Below, piece after piece: positions 33,673-43,200 of a stretch of DNA of 64,000 bases. The notes beneath the pieces were generated by a model. It was not told the origin of the DNA. It ran no database searches and worked only from the letters and a program-made list of their open reading frames with translations. Location of the stretch: contig NZ_SSOC01000002.1 in assembly GCF_004801295.1 (NCBI RefSeq), positions 647,443-711,442 on the forward strand, given 5' to 3'. Within the stretch, counting starts at the first letter, position 1. Every line of letters begins with the position of its first letter. Source of the stretch: Pseudothauera nasutitermitis (GTDB lineage: Bacteria; Pseudomonadota; Gammaproteobacteria; Burkholderiales; Rhodocyclaceae). The translations under genes and the position numbers were made by a program.

Positions 33673-34749
33673 ATGAGCATCGGCATGAGCGTCGAACACA
33701 TCGGCGCGGACATCCACGGCGACCGCGGCGGCCCGGCCCAGCCGCTGCTGAGCGTGCGCGGCCTGGTGAAGCACTTCGACCTGAAGAAGGGCTTCCTGGA
33801 AACGCTGACCGGCGGCGGCAAGGTGGTGCGCGCCGTGGATGGCGTGGATTTCGAGGTCCTGAAGGGCGAGACCCTGGGCGTGGTGGGCGAATCCGGCTGT
33901 GGCAAGTCCACCACCGCGCGCCTGCTGATGCATTTGATCGACCCTTCCGCCGGCGAGATCGTCTTCGACGGCGAAACCGTGGGCTCCGCCGCCCTGCCCC
34001 TGCGCGAATACCGCCGCCAGGTGCAGATGGTGTTCCAGGACAGCTATTCCTCGCTGAACCCGCGCCTGACCATCCAGGACTCCATCGCCTTCGGCCCCCA
34101 GGTGCACGGCGTGCCCAGGCGCGAAGCCATCACCCGCGCGCGCGACCTGCTGGCGCGCGTCGGCCTGGAACCCCGGCGCTTCGCCGAACGCTGGCCCCAC
34201 GAGCTGTCCGGCGGGCAGCGCCAGCGGGTGAACATCGCCCGCGCGCTGGCCTCGGAGCCGCGCCTGGTGATCCTCGACGAAGCCGTCTCGGCGCTGGACA
34301 AATCGGTCGAGGCCCAGGTGCTCAACCTGCTGATGGACCTCAAGGACGAATTCGGCCTCACCTACCTGTTCATCAGCCACGACCTGCACGTGGTGCGCTA
34401 CATCTCCGACCGGGTGATGGTGATGTACCTCGGCAAGGTGGCCGAAACCGGCCCGGCCGAGGCGCTGTTCGACGACCCGCTGCACCCCTATACGCGCGCC
34501 CTGCTGTCCTCCATGCCGTCCATGGACCCGGACCGGCGCACCGAGGAAGCCCCGCTGGCCGGCGACCCGCCCAACCCCATCGACCCGCCGCCGGGCTGCC
34601 GCTTCCACACCCGCTGCCCGTTCGCCGAGCCGGTGTGCGCCGAGCGCGTGCCCGCGCTGGAAGAACGCGCGGGCCGCCAGGCCGCCTGCCTGATCCACGA
34701 GGCGGACGCCGGCCACAGCCGCAACCCCACCGCCATCTACGCCGCCTGA
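33673..34749 (+). CDS. ABC transporter ATP-binding protein, DppF-like
   Basis: A 358-residue ATPase. Visible are Walker [11 protein letters not shown]-loop [13 protein letters not shown], signature LSGGQRQRV, Walker [13 protein letters not shown] and FISHDLHVV. The C-terminal oligopeptide-transporter tail has [15 protein letters not shown], a cysteine pattern that binds an Fe-S cluster in some DppD/OppF proteins. AAGGAGA precedes the ATG. The Walker B segment ends in DEAVSALD rather than DEPTSALD, an accepted variation. Confidence 0.92.
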   Translation: MSIGMSVEHIGADIHGDRGGPAQPLLSVRGLVKHFDLKKGFLETLTGGGKVVRAVDGVDFEVLKGETLGVVGESGCGKSTTARLLMHLIDPSAGEIVFDGETVGSAALPLREYRRQVQMVFQDSYSSLNPRLTIQDSIAFGPQVHGVPRREAITRARDLLARVGLEPRRFAERWPHELSGGQRQRVNIARALASEPRLVILDEAVSALDKSVEAQVLNLLMDLKDEFGLTYLFISHDLHVVRYISDRVMVMYLGKVAETGPAEALFDDPLHPYTRALLSSMPSMDPDRRTEEAPLAGDPPNPIDPPPGCRFHTRCPFAEPVCAERVPALEERAGRQAACLIHEADAGHSRNPTAIYAA

Positions 34750-34762
34750 GGGAGCCGAACCG

Positions 34763-35779
34763 ATGAACGACACTTCTCCCCTGATCGACGTGCGCGACCT
34801 GCGCGTGGTGTTCACCGGCGGCAAGAAGCCGGTGGAGGCGGTCAATGGCGTGGATCTCACCGTGGCGCGCGGCGAATCGGTGGCGCTGATCGGCGAATCC
34901 GGCTCCGGCAAGAGCGTCACCCTGCGCTCGCTGCTGCGCCTGCACCCGGAACGCCGCACGCGGATTTCCGGCGGCATCCGCATCGCCGGCCACGACGTGC
35001 TGGCGCTGGGCAGCCGGCCGCTGGCCGACTATCGCGGCAAGGTCGCCTCGATGATCTTCCAGGAACCGCTGCTGGCGCTCGACCCGGTGTATACCGTGGG
35101 CGCGCAGATCGTCGAATCCATCCGCCGCCACGAGGCGGTGAGCAGGGAGGAAGCGCGCAAGCGCGCGCTGGAACTCTTCGAGCGCGTGCGCATCCCCAGC
35201 CCGGCACGCCGGCTGGACGCTTACCCGCACGAAATGTCCGGCGGCATGCGCCAGCGCGCGATGATCGCCCTGGCGCTGGCCTGCCGCCCGCAGGTGCTGC
35301 TGGCCGACGAACCCACCACCGCGCTGGACGCCACCGTGCAGATCCAGATCCTCCTGCTGCTGCGCGAACTGCAGCGCGAACTGGGGTTGGCGATCCTCTT
35401 CGTCACCCACGACATGGGCGCGGCGGTGGAAGTGGCCGACCGTTTCGCGGTGATGTACGGCGGGCGCATCGTCGAGGAAGGCCCCACCCGCGAAGTCATC
35501 CGCAACCCGCGCCACCCCTATACGCTCGCGCTGATGCAGGCGCGCGCCGACGGCGCGATGACCAAGGGCGCGCGCCTGGCCAGCATCCCCGGTTCGCCGC
35601 CGGATCTCGCCAACCTGCCGGCCGGCTGTGCCTTCGCCGAACGCTGCGCCTACGCCCGGGAGGCCTGCCTGGCCACCCGCCCGGAGGCCGTGGACCTGGG
35701 CACCGGCCACCGCGCGCGCTGCCTGCGCACCGACGCCACCGCCCACGCCCTGCAACACACCGAGGCCCAGCCCGCCTGA
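34763..35779 (+). CDS. ABC transporter ATP-binding protein, DppD-like
   Basis: A 338-residue ATPase: Walker [33 protein letters not shown], signature MSGGMRQR, Walker [17 protein letters not shown] and [22 protein letters not shown]. The C-terminal [15 protein letters not shown] cysteine motif matches the family. It is 13 bp behind the DppF-like gene. Together with the two permeases and binding protein it forms a complete importer. Confidence 0.92.
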   Translation: MNDTSPLIDVRDLRVVFTGGKKPVEAVNGVDLTVARGESVALIGESGSGKSVTLRSLLRLHPERRTRISGGIRIAGHDVLALGSRPLADYRGKVASMIFQEPLLALDPVYTVGAQIVESIRRHEAVSREEARKRALELFERVRIPSPARRLDAYPHEMSGGMRQRAMIALALACRPQVLLADEPTTALDATVQIQILLLLRELQRELGLAILFVTHDMGAAVEVADRFAVMYGGRIVEEGPTREVIRNPRHPYTLALMQARADGAMTKGARLASIPGSPPDLANLPAGCAFAERCAYAREACLATRPEAVDLGTGHRARCLRTDATAHALQHTEAQPA

Positions 35780-35813
35780 GCGCCCCAGCCAATCCTCCCG
35801 GAGCCCCACCGCC

Positions 35814-36995
35814 ATGCTGATCCCCCGCGACCCCGCCCACGCCTTCGTCCCCTACCCCGGCGCCGAACTGCCCCACGCCGCCGGCGGCCCGCTCGCCGGG
35901 CTGAGTTTCGCAGTCAAGGACCTGTTCGACGTGGCCGGCTATCCCACCGGCGGCGGCAACCCGCACGTGCTGGCGCTCTCCGGCATCAAGACGCGCAGCG
36001 CCCCCACCGTGCAGCGCCTGCTGGACGCCGGCGCGCGGTTTCTCGGCAAGACCTACACCGACGAACTGGCCTTCTCGATGAACGGCATCAACGCCCACTT
36101 CGGCGCGCCGATCAACGGCGGCGACCCCGCGCGCATCACCGGCGGCTCGTCCTCCGGCTCGGCGGCGGCAGTGTCCAACGGGCTGGCCGACTTCGCCCTG
36201 GGCACCGACACCGGCGGCTCGGTGCGCTGCCCGGCCAGCCACTGCGGCCTGTTCGGCCTGCGCCCCACCCACGGGCGCATCAGCCTGGAGGATTGCCTGG
36301 ATCTGGCCCCCAGCTTCGACACCTGCGGCTTCTTCACCCGCGACGCGGCCACCTTCGAACGTGTCGGCGAAGTCCTGCTCGGCGAGGACGCTGCCCCGCT
36401 GCCCGCCGCCCCGCGCCTGCTCAGCCCCACCGACGGCTGGGGCCTGCTCGGCGCGGAAGTGGTCGACGCCCTGCGCCCGGCGCTGGAACGCGTGGAAGCC
36501 CTGTACGGCCGCCCCGCCCCGGTGGATATGGCCCCGCAGGGCTTCGAGCGCAACTACTGGGCCTTCCGCTACATCCAGGGCCGCGAAGCCTGGCAGACCG
36601 ACGGCGAACTGATCGAAACCCACGGCCTCGCACTCGGGCCCGGCGTGCGCGAGCGCTTCGCCTTCTCCAAGGGCGTCACCGACGTCCAGTTCGAGGAATC
36701 CCGGGCGATCCGCGCACAGGTCGGCGCCGCGCTCGCCGAACTGCTCGGCCGCGACGGCGTGCTGGTGCTGCCCACCATGCCCGACATCGCCCCGCTCAAG
36801 GACGCCGACGAAGGTTCGCTGGAGGACTACCGCAACAAGGCCATCCAGCTGCTGTGCCTGTCCGGCCTGTCCGGCTTTCCGCAGCTGTCCATGCCGCTGG
36901 CGAGCCGCAGCGGCGCCCCGCTGGGCCTGTCGCTGCTCGGCCCGGCCGGCAGCGACCGCAGCCTGATCGCCATGGCGAGGCGGATCGCCGGCTGA
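35814..36995 (+). CDS. Amidase (amidase signature family)
   Basis: A 393-residue Ser-cisSer-Lys amidase. The catalytic Lys is in LSFAVKDLFDVAGYPTGGG (about residue 35), the cis-Ser in the GGSSSGSAAAV signature (about 113-123), and the nucleophile Ser in GTDTGGSVRCPAS (about 137). It lies 35 bp after the importer ATPase and is almost certainly co-transcribed, so its substrate is probably what the importer brings in. The family is shorter than average here (usual 430-500) but the core is intact. Confidence 0.9.
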   Translation: MLIPRDPAHAFVPYPGAELPHAAGGPLAGLSFAVKDLFDVAGYPTGGGNPHVLALSGIKTRSAPTVQRLLDAGARFLGKTYTDELAFSMNGINAHFGAPINGGDPARITGGSSSGSAAAVSNGLADFALGTDTGGSVRCPASHCGLFGLRPTHGRISLEDCLDLAPSFDTCGFFTRDAATFERVGEVLLGEDAAPLPAAPRLLSPTDGWGLLGAEVVDALRPALERVEALYGRPAPVDMAPQGFERNYWAFRYIQGREAWQTDGELIETHGLALGPGVRERFAFSKGVTDVQFEESRAIRAQVGAALAELLGRDGVLVLPTMPDIAPLKDADEGSLEDYRNKAIQLLCLSGLSGFPQLSMPLASRSGAPLGLSLLGPAGSDRSLIAMARRIAG

Positions 36996-37011
36996 CGCCG
37001 GCGCGGCGAAT

Positions 37012-38448
37012 TCAGCGCGCGCTCATGACGATCTTGAGGTTGGCGTAGGCGGCCAGCCCTTCGGTGCCGTGCTCCACGCCCAGGCCGGACAGCTTGTGGC
37101 CGCCGAAGGGGAAATCCACCCCGTGCACATAGACCTCGTTGATCCACACCGTGCCGGCTTCGAGGCGGCCGGCCAGCGCCTGGGCGAAGGCCGTGTCGCG
37201 GCCCCAGATGGAGGCGCCGAGGCCATATCCGGTATCGTTGGCGCGGCGCACCACGTCGTCGAAATCGCGGTAGCGCAGCACCGGCAGTACCGGGCCGAAA
37301 GCCTCCTCCACGACCACGCGGCTGTCGTCCGGCGGGTTGTCGACGATGGTGACCGGGACGAAATAGCCGGGGCCGGGCACGGCCTCGCCGCCGAGCGCGA
37401 AGCGCTGGCCGTGGGCGACGCAGTCGGCGAGCAGGCCGCGCACCTTCTCGTACTGCCGGACGTTCTGCAGCGGCCCGAGCTGGCTGGCCGCGTCCATGCC
37501 GTCGCCCATGCGCACGCCGCGGGCATAGGCGGCCAGCGCGTCGAGCAATTGCGGATAGAGGTCGTCATGCACGTAGAGGCGCTTGATGCCCACGCACCAC
37601 TGCCCGGAATTGCCGAAGGCGCCCCAGAACAGCTTGGGAACGACCGCATCGAGGTCGGCGTCGGGCAGCACGATGGCCGGATCGTTGCCGCCCAGTTCCA
37701 GGGTCACGCGCTTCAGCCCCGTGGCGGCGCCGGCCATCACCCGCTGGCCGGTGGCGGCCGAGCCGGTGAAGCTGATCTTGGCGATGCCGGGGTGCTCGAC
37801 CATCCAGCGGCCCAGTTCGTCGTCGCCGGTGAGCACGGTGAACACGCCCGGCGGCAGGACGCCCTCGGCCAGTTCGGCCAGCCGCAGGGCGGTCAGCGGC
37901 GTGTAGGGCGAGGGTTTCAGGATGACCGTGTTGCCGGTGATCAGTGCCGGGGCGAATTTCCAGGCAGCCAGGCAGAGCGGGAAGTTCCACGGCACGATCA
38001 GGCCGGCGACGCCGAGCGGCACGTAGGATTTGTCCACCCGGTGGCGCGGCGCGTCCTCGAGCACCTGGTCCGCCAGGCGCCGTCTGGCGACCTCGCGCAG
38101 CCAGCCGATGGCGTAACCGACTTCGTCGGCCGCCGCCGAATGACGCGGCTTGCCCTGTTCCAGCGTCAGCAGATCGGCAAGTTCGTCGCGCGCCTGCTCC
38201 ATGCGTCCGGCCAGGCGTTCCAGCAGTTCCTGGCGTTCCGCCCAGGACAGGGCGCGCCAGGCCGGGAAGGCGCCGCGTGCCGCCGCGACGGCGCTTTCCA
38301 GGTGTTCCGGGGCGGCCAGCGGCACGCTGGCGAAGGCCTCGCCGGTGGCCGGATTGATCACCGGCCGGCGCGCCGGCGTGTCGATGTGCGCACCGCCGAT
38401 GCGCAGGCCGACGAAGCGGCCTTTGAAAATTTCGTGATATGTGCACAT
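37012..38448 (-). CDS. NAD(P)-dependent aldehyde dehydrogenase
   Basis: A 478-residue aldehyde dehydrogenase superfamily enzyme. It has the cofactor/Asn region VPWNFPLCLAAWKFAPAL, FTGSAATGQRVM, the catalytic Glu in LELGGNDPAIV and the catalytic Cys in NSGQWCVGIKRL. EEAFGPVLPVLRY and INEVYVHGVDFPFGGHKLSGLG follow. The start at 38448 is preceded by AGGGAGA. It converges with the amidase gene (17 bp between stops). It could oxidise an aldehyde arising from amide/amine catabolism; substrate unknown. Confidence 0.92.
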   Translation of the reverse strand: MCTYHEIFKGRFVGLRIGGAHIDTPARRPVINPATGEAFASVPLAAPEHLESAVAAARGAFPAWRALSWAERQELLERLAGRMEQARDELADLLTLEQGKPRHSAAADEVGYAIGWLREVARRRLADQVLEDAPRHRVDKSYVPLGVAGLIVPWNFPLCLAAWKFAPALITGNTVILKPSPYTPLTALRLAELAEGVLPPGVFTVLTGDDELGRWMVEHPGIAKISFTGSAATGQRVMAGAATGLKRVTLELGGNDPAIVLPDADLDAVVPKLFWGAFGNSGQWCVGIKRLYVHDDLYPQLLDALAAYARGVRMGDGMDAASQLGPLQNVRQYEKVRGLLADCVAHGQRFALGGEAVPGPGYFVPVTIVDNPPDDSRVVVEEAFGPVLPVLRYRDFDDVVRRANDTGYGLGASIWGRDTAFAQALAGRLEAGTVWINEVYVHGVDFPFGGHKLSGLGVEHGTEGLAAYANLKIVMSAR

Positions 38449-38552
38449 GATATTCTCCCTCGGCAGCGGCGGAATGCTTGTCCGTGCATCATAGCGATTG
38501 CACCCGGCGCTTCTCAATGCGGATGCACAGGGACAGGGAAAAAGTGGACAGC

Positions 38553-40802
38553 ATGTCGGACGACTGCGCACCGGAGGCACTGCGGCTGGTTCTGCTCGGC
38601 CTTGCGCCATCACTGCCGATGGCGCTCCGGGATCTGCTCGCGGGCGAGCCTTTCAGCTTCGTCGAGGCCGCGTCGCCGGCCGAGATACCCGCGGGCATGG
38701 GCGCTGCGGATCTCATCGTGGCCGATCCGGCCTGGCTGGCGCAGCAGCCGGCGGCGCTGCAGGCCGCGCTGTCGGAGAGCCTGGCCGGAGCGGCCGCCCT
38801 GATCGTGTCCGCCGGCGACGGCGACGCCGGCCGGCTCGCCGCCCACATCCGCCCGGCCGTCCACGCCGCGCGCGCCCGGCTGCGGCGCGCGCAGTCGGAC
38901 CGGCAGAAAGAAGCGCAAAGCCGGGAATTCGAGCTGTTGCGCAAGGCGGTCGACCAGCATGCCATCATCAGCATGGCCGCCCCGGACGGCCGCATCACCT
39001 ATGCCAACGACCGGTTCTGCGAACTGAGCGGCTTCAGCCGCGAGGAACTGCTCGGCGCCAACCACAGCATCATCAAGTCCGGCCGGCACTCCCGCGAGTT
39101 CTACGCCGACCTGTGGCGCACCATCACACGGGGCAGGACCTGGCACGGCGAGGTCTGCAACCGCAAGAAGAACGGCGAACTGTACTGGGTCAGCGCGACC
39201 ATCGTGCCGGTCGTCGACGACACCGGAAAACCGCTCCGCTACGTGTCGATCCGCACCGATATCACGCTGCTCAAGGCGGCCGAACTCCGGCTGCAGGAAA
39301 GCAAGGCGCGCCACAAGTTCTTCGCCGACAACGTCGAGGAAGGCGTCGTCGTCTGCGACCAGGGGATCATCGTCGATGCCAGCGACCGCTGGCTCGAACT
39401 GTTCCGCTGCCGGCGCGAGGATGCGCTCGGCCGGCCGGTGATGTCCTTCACCGCGCCGAGCGCGGTACCGATGGCGCTGCAGTTGATCGGCGACAAGTGG
39501 GCCGAATCCTACGAGTCCGTGATGCTGCGCCACGACGGCACGACCTTCCCCGCCATCGTGCGCGGGCGCAACCTGGAATTCGGCGGCCGCGAACTGCGCC
39601 TGACCACGATTCTCGACATCTCGCGGCAGAAAGAGAGCGAACTCGCCGTGCAGGCCGCCAAGGCCGAGGCCGAGCGCGCCAACCAGGCGAAATCCGAGTT
39701 CCTGTCGAGCATGAGCCACGAATTGCGCACGCCGATGAACGCCATCTTCGGCTTCGCGCAGATCCTCGAATTCGACGAGCGCCTGGACGAGGACCAGCAG
39801 GACAGCGTGCAGGAGATCCTCAAGGCGGCGCACCACCTGCTGGGGCTGATCAACGAGGTGCTCGACCTGGCCAAGATCGAATCCGGCCGCATTGCGCTGT
39901 CGATCGAAACCGTCCTGCTGGACAGCCTCGCCGAGGAATGCGAACAGTTGCTGCGCCCGCTGGCCGCCGAGCGGCGGATCTCCCTGCACATGCCGGCCGG
40001 CCCACTGGGCGCGGTATGGGCGGACAAGGTGCGCCTCAAGCAGGTGCTGCTCAACCTGCTGTCGAACGCCATCAAGTACAACCGCCCGCAGGGCGAGGTC
40101 CGCCTGACGGTGGACGCCGCCGGCCCGCGCGTGCGCATCACCATCGCCGATACCGGCCCCGGGATCGCCGCCGAGGACCTGGCCGGCCTGTTCCAGCCGT
40201 TCAACCGGCTGGGCGCCGAGCAGGGCACGGTCGAAGGCACCGGCATCGGCCTGGTGATCGCGCGCCGGCTGATCGAGGCCATGGGCGGCAAGATCGGCGT
40301 CCACAGCGAACCGGGCCGGGGCAGCCGCTTCTGGGTCGAACTGCCGCCGGCGGATGCCGAGCAGGCCGTGGCCGCCGTCAGCGACGTCCCGCATCAGGCC
40401 GAATACGGCGGAGACGGCCAGCGCCGGCAGATCCTCTACATCGACGACAATCCGGTCAATCTGAAGCTGGTCGGGCAGATCCTCGGCAAGCTGCGCCAGT
40501 TCCATCTGGTCACCGCGCATACACCGGAACTGGGCATCGAGCTGGCACAGACCGGCAAGCCCGACCTGATCCTGCTCGACATCAACCTGCCGGGCATGGA
40601 CGGCTACGAGGTACTGCAGGTGTTCAAGGCCGATCTGCAACTGCGCCACGTACCGGTCCTCGCCGTGTCCGCCAACGCGATGCCCAAGGACATCGAACGC
40701 GGCATCGCGGCCGGATTTTCCGACTACCTGACCAAACCGCTCGACGTCGGACGCTTCCTGGCCAGCATCGACCGGCATCTTCCCAAGAGAGAGCACGCAT
40801 GA
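38553..40802 (+). CDS. Hybrid sensor histidine kinase (PAS-PAS-HisKA-HATPase-REC)
   Basis: A 749-residue soluble hybrid kinase. An N-terminal region of about 120 residues without a clear domain is followed by two PAS domains (about 125-240 and 250-360). The first contains the PAS signature YANDRFCELSGFSREELLGANHSIIKSG. The H-box is SSMSHELRTPMNAIFGFAQ (His near 386), then an ATP-binding domain with IADTGPGIA and GTGIGLVIARRL. A C-terminal receiver (about 625-745) has LLDINLPGMDGYEVL, with the phospho-Asp near 674. Starts at 38478, 38517 and 38523 are also open. Its stop overlaps the HD-GYP regulator by 4 bp. Confidence 0.93.
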   Translation: MSDDCAPEALRLVLLGLAPSLPMALRDLLAGEPFSFVEAASPAEIPAGMGAADLIVADPAWLAQQPAALQAALSESLAGAAALIVSAGDGDAGRLAAHIRPAVHAARARLRRAQSDRQKEAQSREFELLRKAVDQHAIISMAAPDGRITYANDRFCELSGFSREELLGANHSIIKSGRHSREFYADLWRTITRGRTWHGEVCNRKKNGELYWVSATIVPVVDDTGKPLRYVSIRTDITLLKAAELRLQESKARHKFFADNVEEGVVVCDQGIIVDASDRWLELFRCRREDALGRPVMSFTAPSAVPMALQLIGDKWAESYESVMLRHDGTTFPAIVRGRNLEFGGRELRLTTILDISRQKESELAVQAAKAEAERANQAKSEFLSSMSHELRTPMNAIFGFAQILEFDERLDEDQQDSVQEILKAAHHLLGLINEVLDLAKIESGRIALSIETVLLDSLAEECEQLLRPLAAERRISLHMPAGPLGAVWADKVRLKQVLLNLLSNAIKYNRPQGEVRLTVDAAGPRVRITIADTGPGIAAEDLAGLFQPFNRLGAEQGTVEGTGIGLVIARRLIEAMGGKIGVHSEPGRGSRFWVELPPADAEQAVAAVSDVPHQAEYGGDGQRRQILYIDDNPVNLKLVGQILGKLRQFHLVTAHTPELGIELAQTGKPDLILLDINLPGMDGYEVLQVFKADLQLRHVPVLAVSANAMPKDIERGIAAGFSDYLTKPLDVGRFLASIDRHLPKREHA

Positions 40803-41854
40803 GCACGCCCGAGAATTCGCCGATCCTGATCGTCGATGACGAACCGGCCAACCTGAAACTGCTGGACAAGCTGCTGGGCGGACAGGGCTACACCCGGCTG
40901 ACCTGCATCGAGGACCCGCGCGAAGTGCTGCCGAGCTATGCGCGCCAGCGCCCCGACCTGATCCTGCTCGACATCAACATGCCCCACCTCGACGGCTACC
41001 AGGTCATGGAGCAACTGCGCGCGCTCGACGACCCGCTGCTGCCGCCCATCGTCATCCTGACCGCCGAACACGGCCGCGGACACCTGCTCAAGGCGCTCGC
41101 CGCCGGCGCGCGCGACTACCTGAGCAAACCCTTCGACCGCACCGAACTGCTGATGCGCGTGCGCAACCTGCTCGACGCCCGGCGGGCGTACCGCAGCACC
41201 CACGAGCAGAAGGCCATCCTCGAGGAGATGGTGCGCCTGCGCACCGAGGAGGTCGTCGCCACCCGCCTGCAGATCGTCCAGCGCCTCGGGCGGGCCGCCG
41301 AATACCGCGACAACGAGACCGGCCAGCACATCCTGCGCATGAGCAACATCGCCGCGCTGCTGGCCGGCCGGCTGGGCTGGAGCAGCGCCGAAGTCGAACT
41401 GATGCTGCATGCCAGCCCGATGCACGACATCGGCAAGATCGGCATTCCCGACGCCGTTCTGCTCAAGCCGGGGAAGCTGAACGACGAAGAATGGGAAATC
41501 ATGAAGCGGCACCCGGAGATCGGCGCCGAACTCCTGGCCGGGGACGATTCCAGCCTGCTCCGGCTGGCGCGCGAGATCGCCCTCGGCCACCACGAGAAAT
41601 GGGACGGCAGCGGCTACCCCGGCGGCCTGTCCGGCAGCAGCATTCCGCAGTCGGCGCGCATCGCCGCCGTGGCCGACGTCTTCGACGCGCTGACCTCGGC
41701 GCGCCCGTACAAGGAACCCTGGTCCATCGAGCGGGCGGTGGCCTACATGCAGGAACAGGCGGGGCGGCATTTCGACCCGGCGATCGTCGAGGTCTTCCTG
41801 TCCAGCCTGGAAGACATCCAGCAGATCCGCGAGCGCTACCGGGAGCCCGACTGA
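40799..41854 (+). CDS. HD-GYP response regulator (RpfG-like c-di-GMP phosphodiesterase)
   Basis: A 351-residue two-domain regulator. The receiver (1-125) has ILIVDDEPANLKLLDKLL, phospho-Asp in LLDINMPHLDGYQVM and YLSKPFD. The HD-GYP domain (about 150-345) has HASPMHDIGKIGIPDAVLLK and the full signature HHEKWDGSGYPGGLSG. It would degrade cyclic di-GMP in response to phosphotransfer. Its ATG overlaps the stop of the hybrid kinase, so the pair is translationally coupled and very likely a cognate system. Confidence 0.94.
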   Translation: MSTPENSPILIVDDEPANLKLLDKLLGGQGYTRLTCIEDPREVLPSYARQRPDLILLDINMPHLDGYQVMEQLRALDDPLLPPIVILTAEHGRGHLLKALAAGARDYLSKPFDRTELLMRVRNLLDARRAYRSTHEQKAILEEMVRLRTEEVVATRLQIVQRLGRAAEYRDNETGQHILRMSNIAALLAGRLGWSSAEVELMLHASPMHDIGKIGIPDAVLLKPGKLNDEEWEIMKRHPEIGAELLAGDDSSLLRLAREIALGHHEKWDGSGYPGGLSGSSIPQSARIAAVADVFDALTSARPYKEPWSIERAVAYMQEQAGRHFDPAIVEVFLSSLEDIQQIRERYREPD

Positions 41855-41997
41855 AGCGCAAGCCGGGCAAAGAGCGCGGCGGCAGGGCAAGATCAGTCAT
41901 TTGAAAGAAAGTTGAAAATTCCGGTCACTTGATTGATTTTTCCCCGTCTGGCGCCCATGATGGAGTGCATGTAGAACCGGCACTCCGGAGGGACGCC

Positions 41998-42375
41998 ATG
42001 CCAGCCACCCAAGCACGCACCAGACCCGACGCGGCCGCCGTGCTCACCAAGGCCACCGTGCGGGCGGCGGAACTGCTCGGGCTCAAGGCGGTCGACCTGG
42101 CCGTGGTGCTGGGCGTCAGCGAATCCAGCGTCACCCGCCTGAAGCGCGGCGGGCGCCTCATCGAGCAGGACACCCGCGAAGGCGAATTCGCCCTGCTGCT
42201 GATCCGCGTGTTCCGCTCGCTCGACCCCCTGGTCGGCGGCGACGACGCCCAGCGCAAGCGCTGGATGCACACCCACAACCGCGCCCTCAACGGCATCCCC
42301 GCCGAACTCGTCCGCCGGGTGGAAGGCCTCGCCCGCACGCTGAACTACCTGGACGGCATGCGCGCGCCCGCATGA
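41998..42375 (+). CDS. Xre/MbcA/ParS-type antitoxin
   Basis: A 125-residue antitoxin of the Xre-RES systems. A helix-turn-helix-like region (ELLGLKAVDLAVVLGVSESSVTRLKRGGR) is followed by the toxin-binding domain with LNGIPAELVRRVEGLARTLNYLDG, the ParS/DUF2384 signature. GGAGGG precedes the ATG at 41998. Its stop overlaps the RES toxin start by 4 bp. The AT-rich stretch at 41890-41945 probably holds the autoregulated promoter. Confidence 0.88.
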   Translation: MPATQARTRPDAAAVLTKATVRAAELLGLKAVDLAVVLGVSESSVTRLKRGGRLIEQDTREGEFALLLIRVFRSLDPLVGGDDAQRKRWMHTHNRALNGIPAELVRRVEGLARTLNYLDGMRAPA

Positions 42376-43118
42376 ACGCCACTTCGCCGCCCCCGTGGCA
42401 GGCATGGCTGGCGGACCGGCACGCCGACCTGGAGATGCCCCGCGCCTGGCGCGGCGTGGAAACCCAGTACCTCGCCGCCTCCCTCGCCCTGGTCGACACG
42501 GCCGACGAGCAGGCCCTGCTGGAAGAACTGCTGGAAGGCAGCAAGCCCGCCCTGCCGCCCGAGGCCGCCGGCAAGCCCTATCTGCTCGCCACGCCCTTCC
42601 GCTACCTGCCCGCGCACGACTCGCGCTTCCGGCGCGCCGCCTCGGGGCTGGGCGGCGTGTGGTACGGTGCCGCCACGCTGGCAGCAGCCTGCGCCGAAGT
42701 GGCCTGGTGGCGCATGCGCTTCGTCGCCGATTCGGCCGGGCTGAGCGAGGCCGGCGCGCGGGCGGTCACCTCGGAGCACACCTTCTTCCACGCCCGCATC
42801 CGGGGCCGGGCCATCGACCTGACCTCGCCGCCGTGGGTGGCCTGCGCGGCGCAGTGGACGCATCCGTCCGATTACACCCACACCCATGCGCTGGCCGAAG
42901 CGGTGCGCACCCGCCATGCGGAAATCGACTGGATACGCTATGAATCCGCGCGCAGCCCCGGCACGGCCTGCGCCGCCGTGTTCAACCCGGCGGCCCTGCA
43001 CGGCACCGGGCAGGCCCTGCGGGCCTCGTACCAGCGCTGGCTGTGCAAGGCCACCCGCTCCACGGCAAGCATGATCAGCCTGGACGAACGCGGCCGCGCT
43101 TTTGAATGGGCGGGGTAG
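42372..43118 (+). CDS. RES-domain toxin
   Basis: A 248-residue RES-family toxin, the partner of the Xre/ParS antitoxin. The RES core includes TPFRYLPAHDSRFRR, GVWYGAATLAAACAEVAWWR (Arg, Tyr and Glu active-site positions) and AWRGVETQYLAA near the N-terminus. Characterised RES toxins degrade NAD+, stopping growth when released from the antitoxin. Its ATG overlaps the antitoxin stop, the usual arrangement. No mobile-element border is obvious around the pair. Confidence 0.88.
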   Translation: MNATSPPPWQAWLADRHADLEMPRAWRGVETQYLAASLALVDTADEQALLEELLEGSKPALPPEAAGKPYLLATPFRYLPAHDSRFRRAASGLGGVWYGAATLAAACAEVAWWRMRFVADSAGLSEAGARAVTSEHTFFHARIRGRAIDLTSPPWVACAAQWTHPSDYTHTHALAEAVRTRHAEIDWIRYESARSPGTACAAVFNPAALHGTGQALRASYQRWLCKATRSTASMISLDERGRAFEWAG

Positions 43119-43200
43119 GAGGAAGCCGGCGGGTGTCAGGGTGTGCATGAATCGGCGGTTTTCCTCCGTCCCTGCGGCCCCCGCCCGCCCCGCGCCGGGC

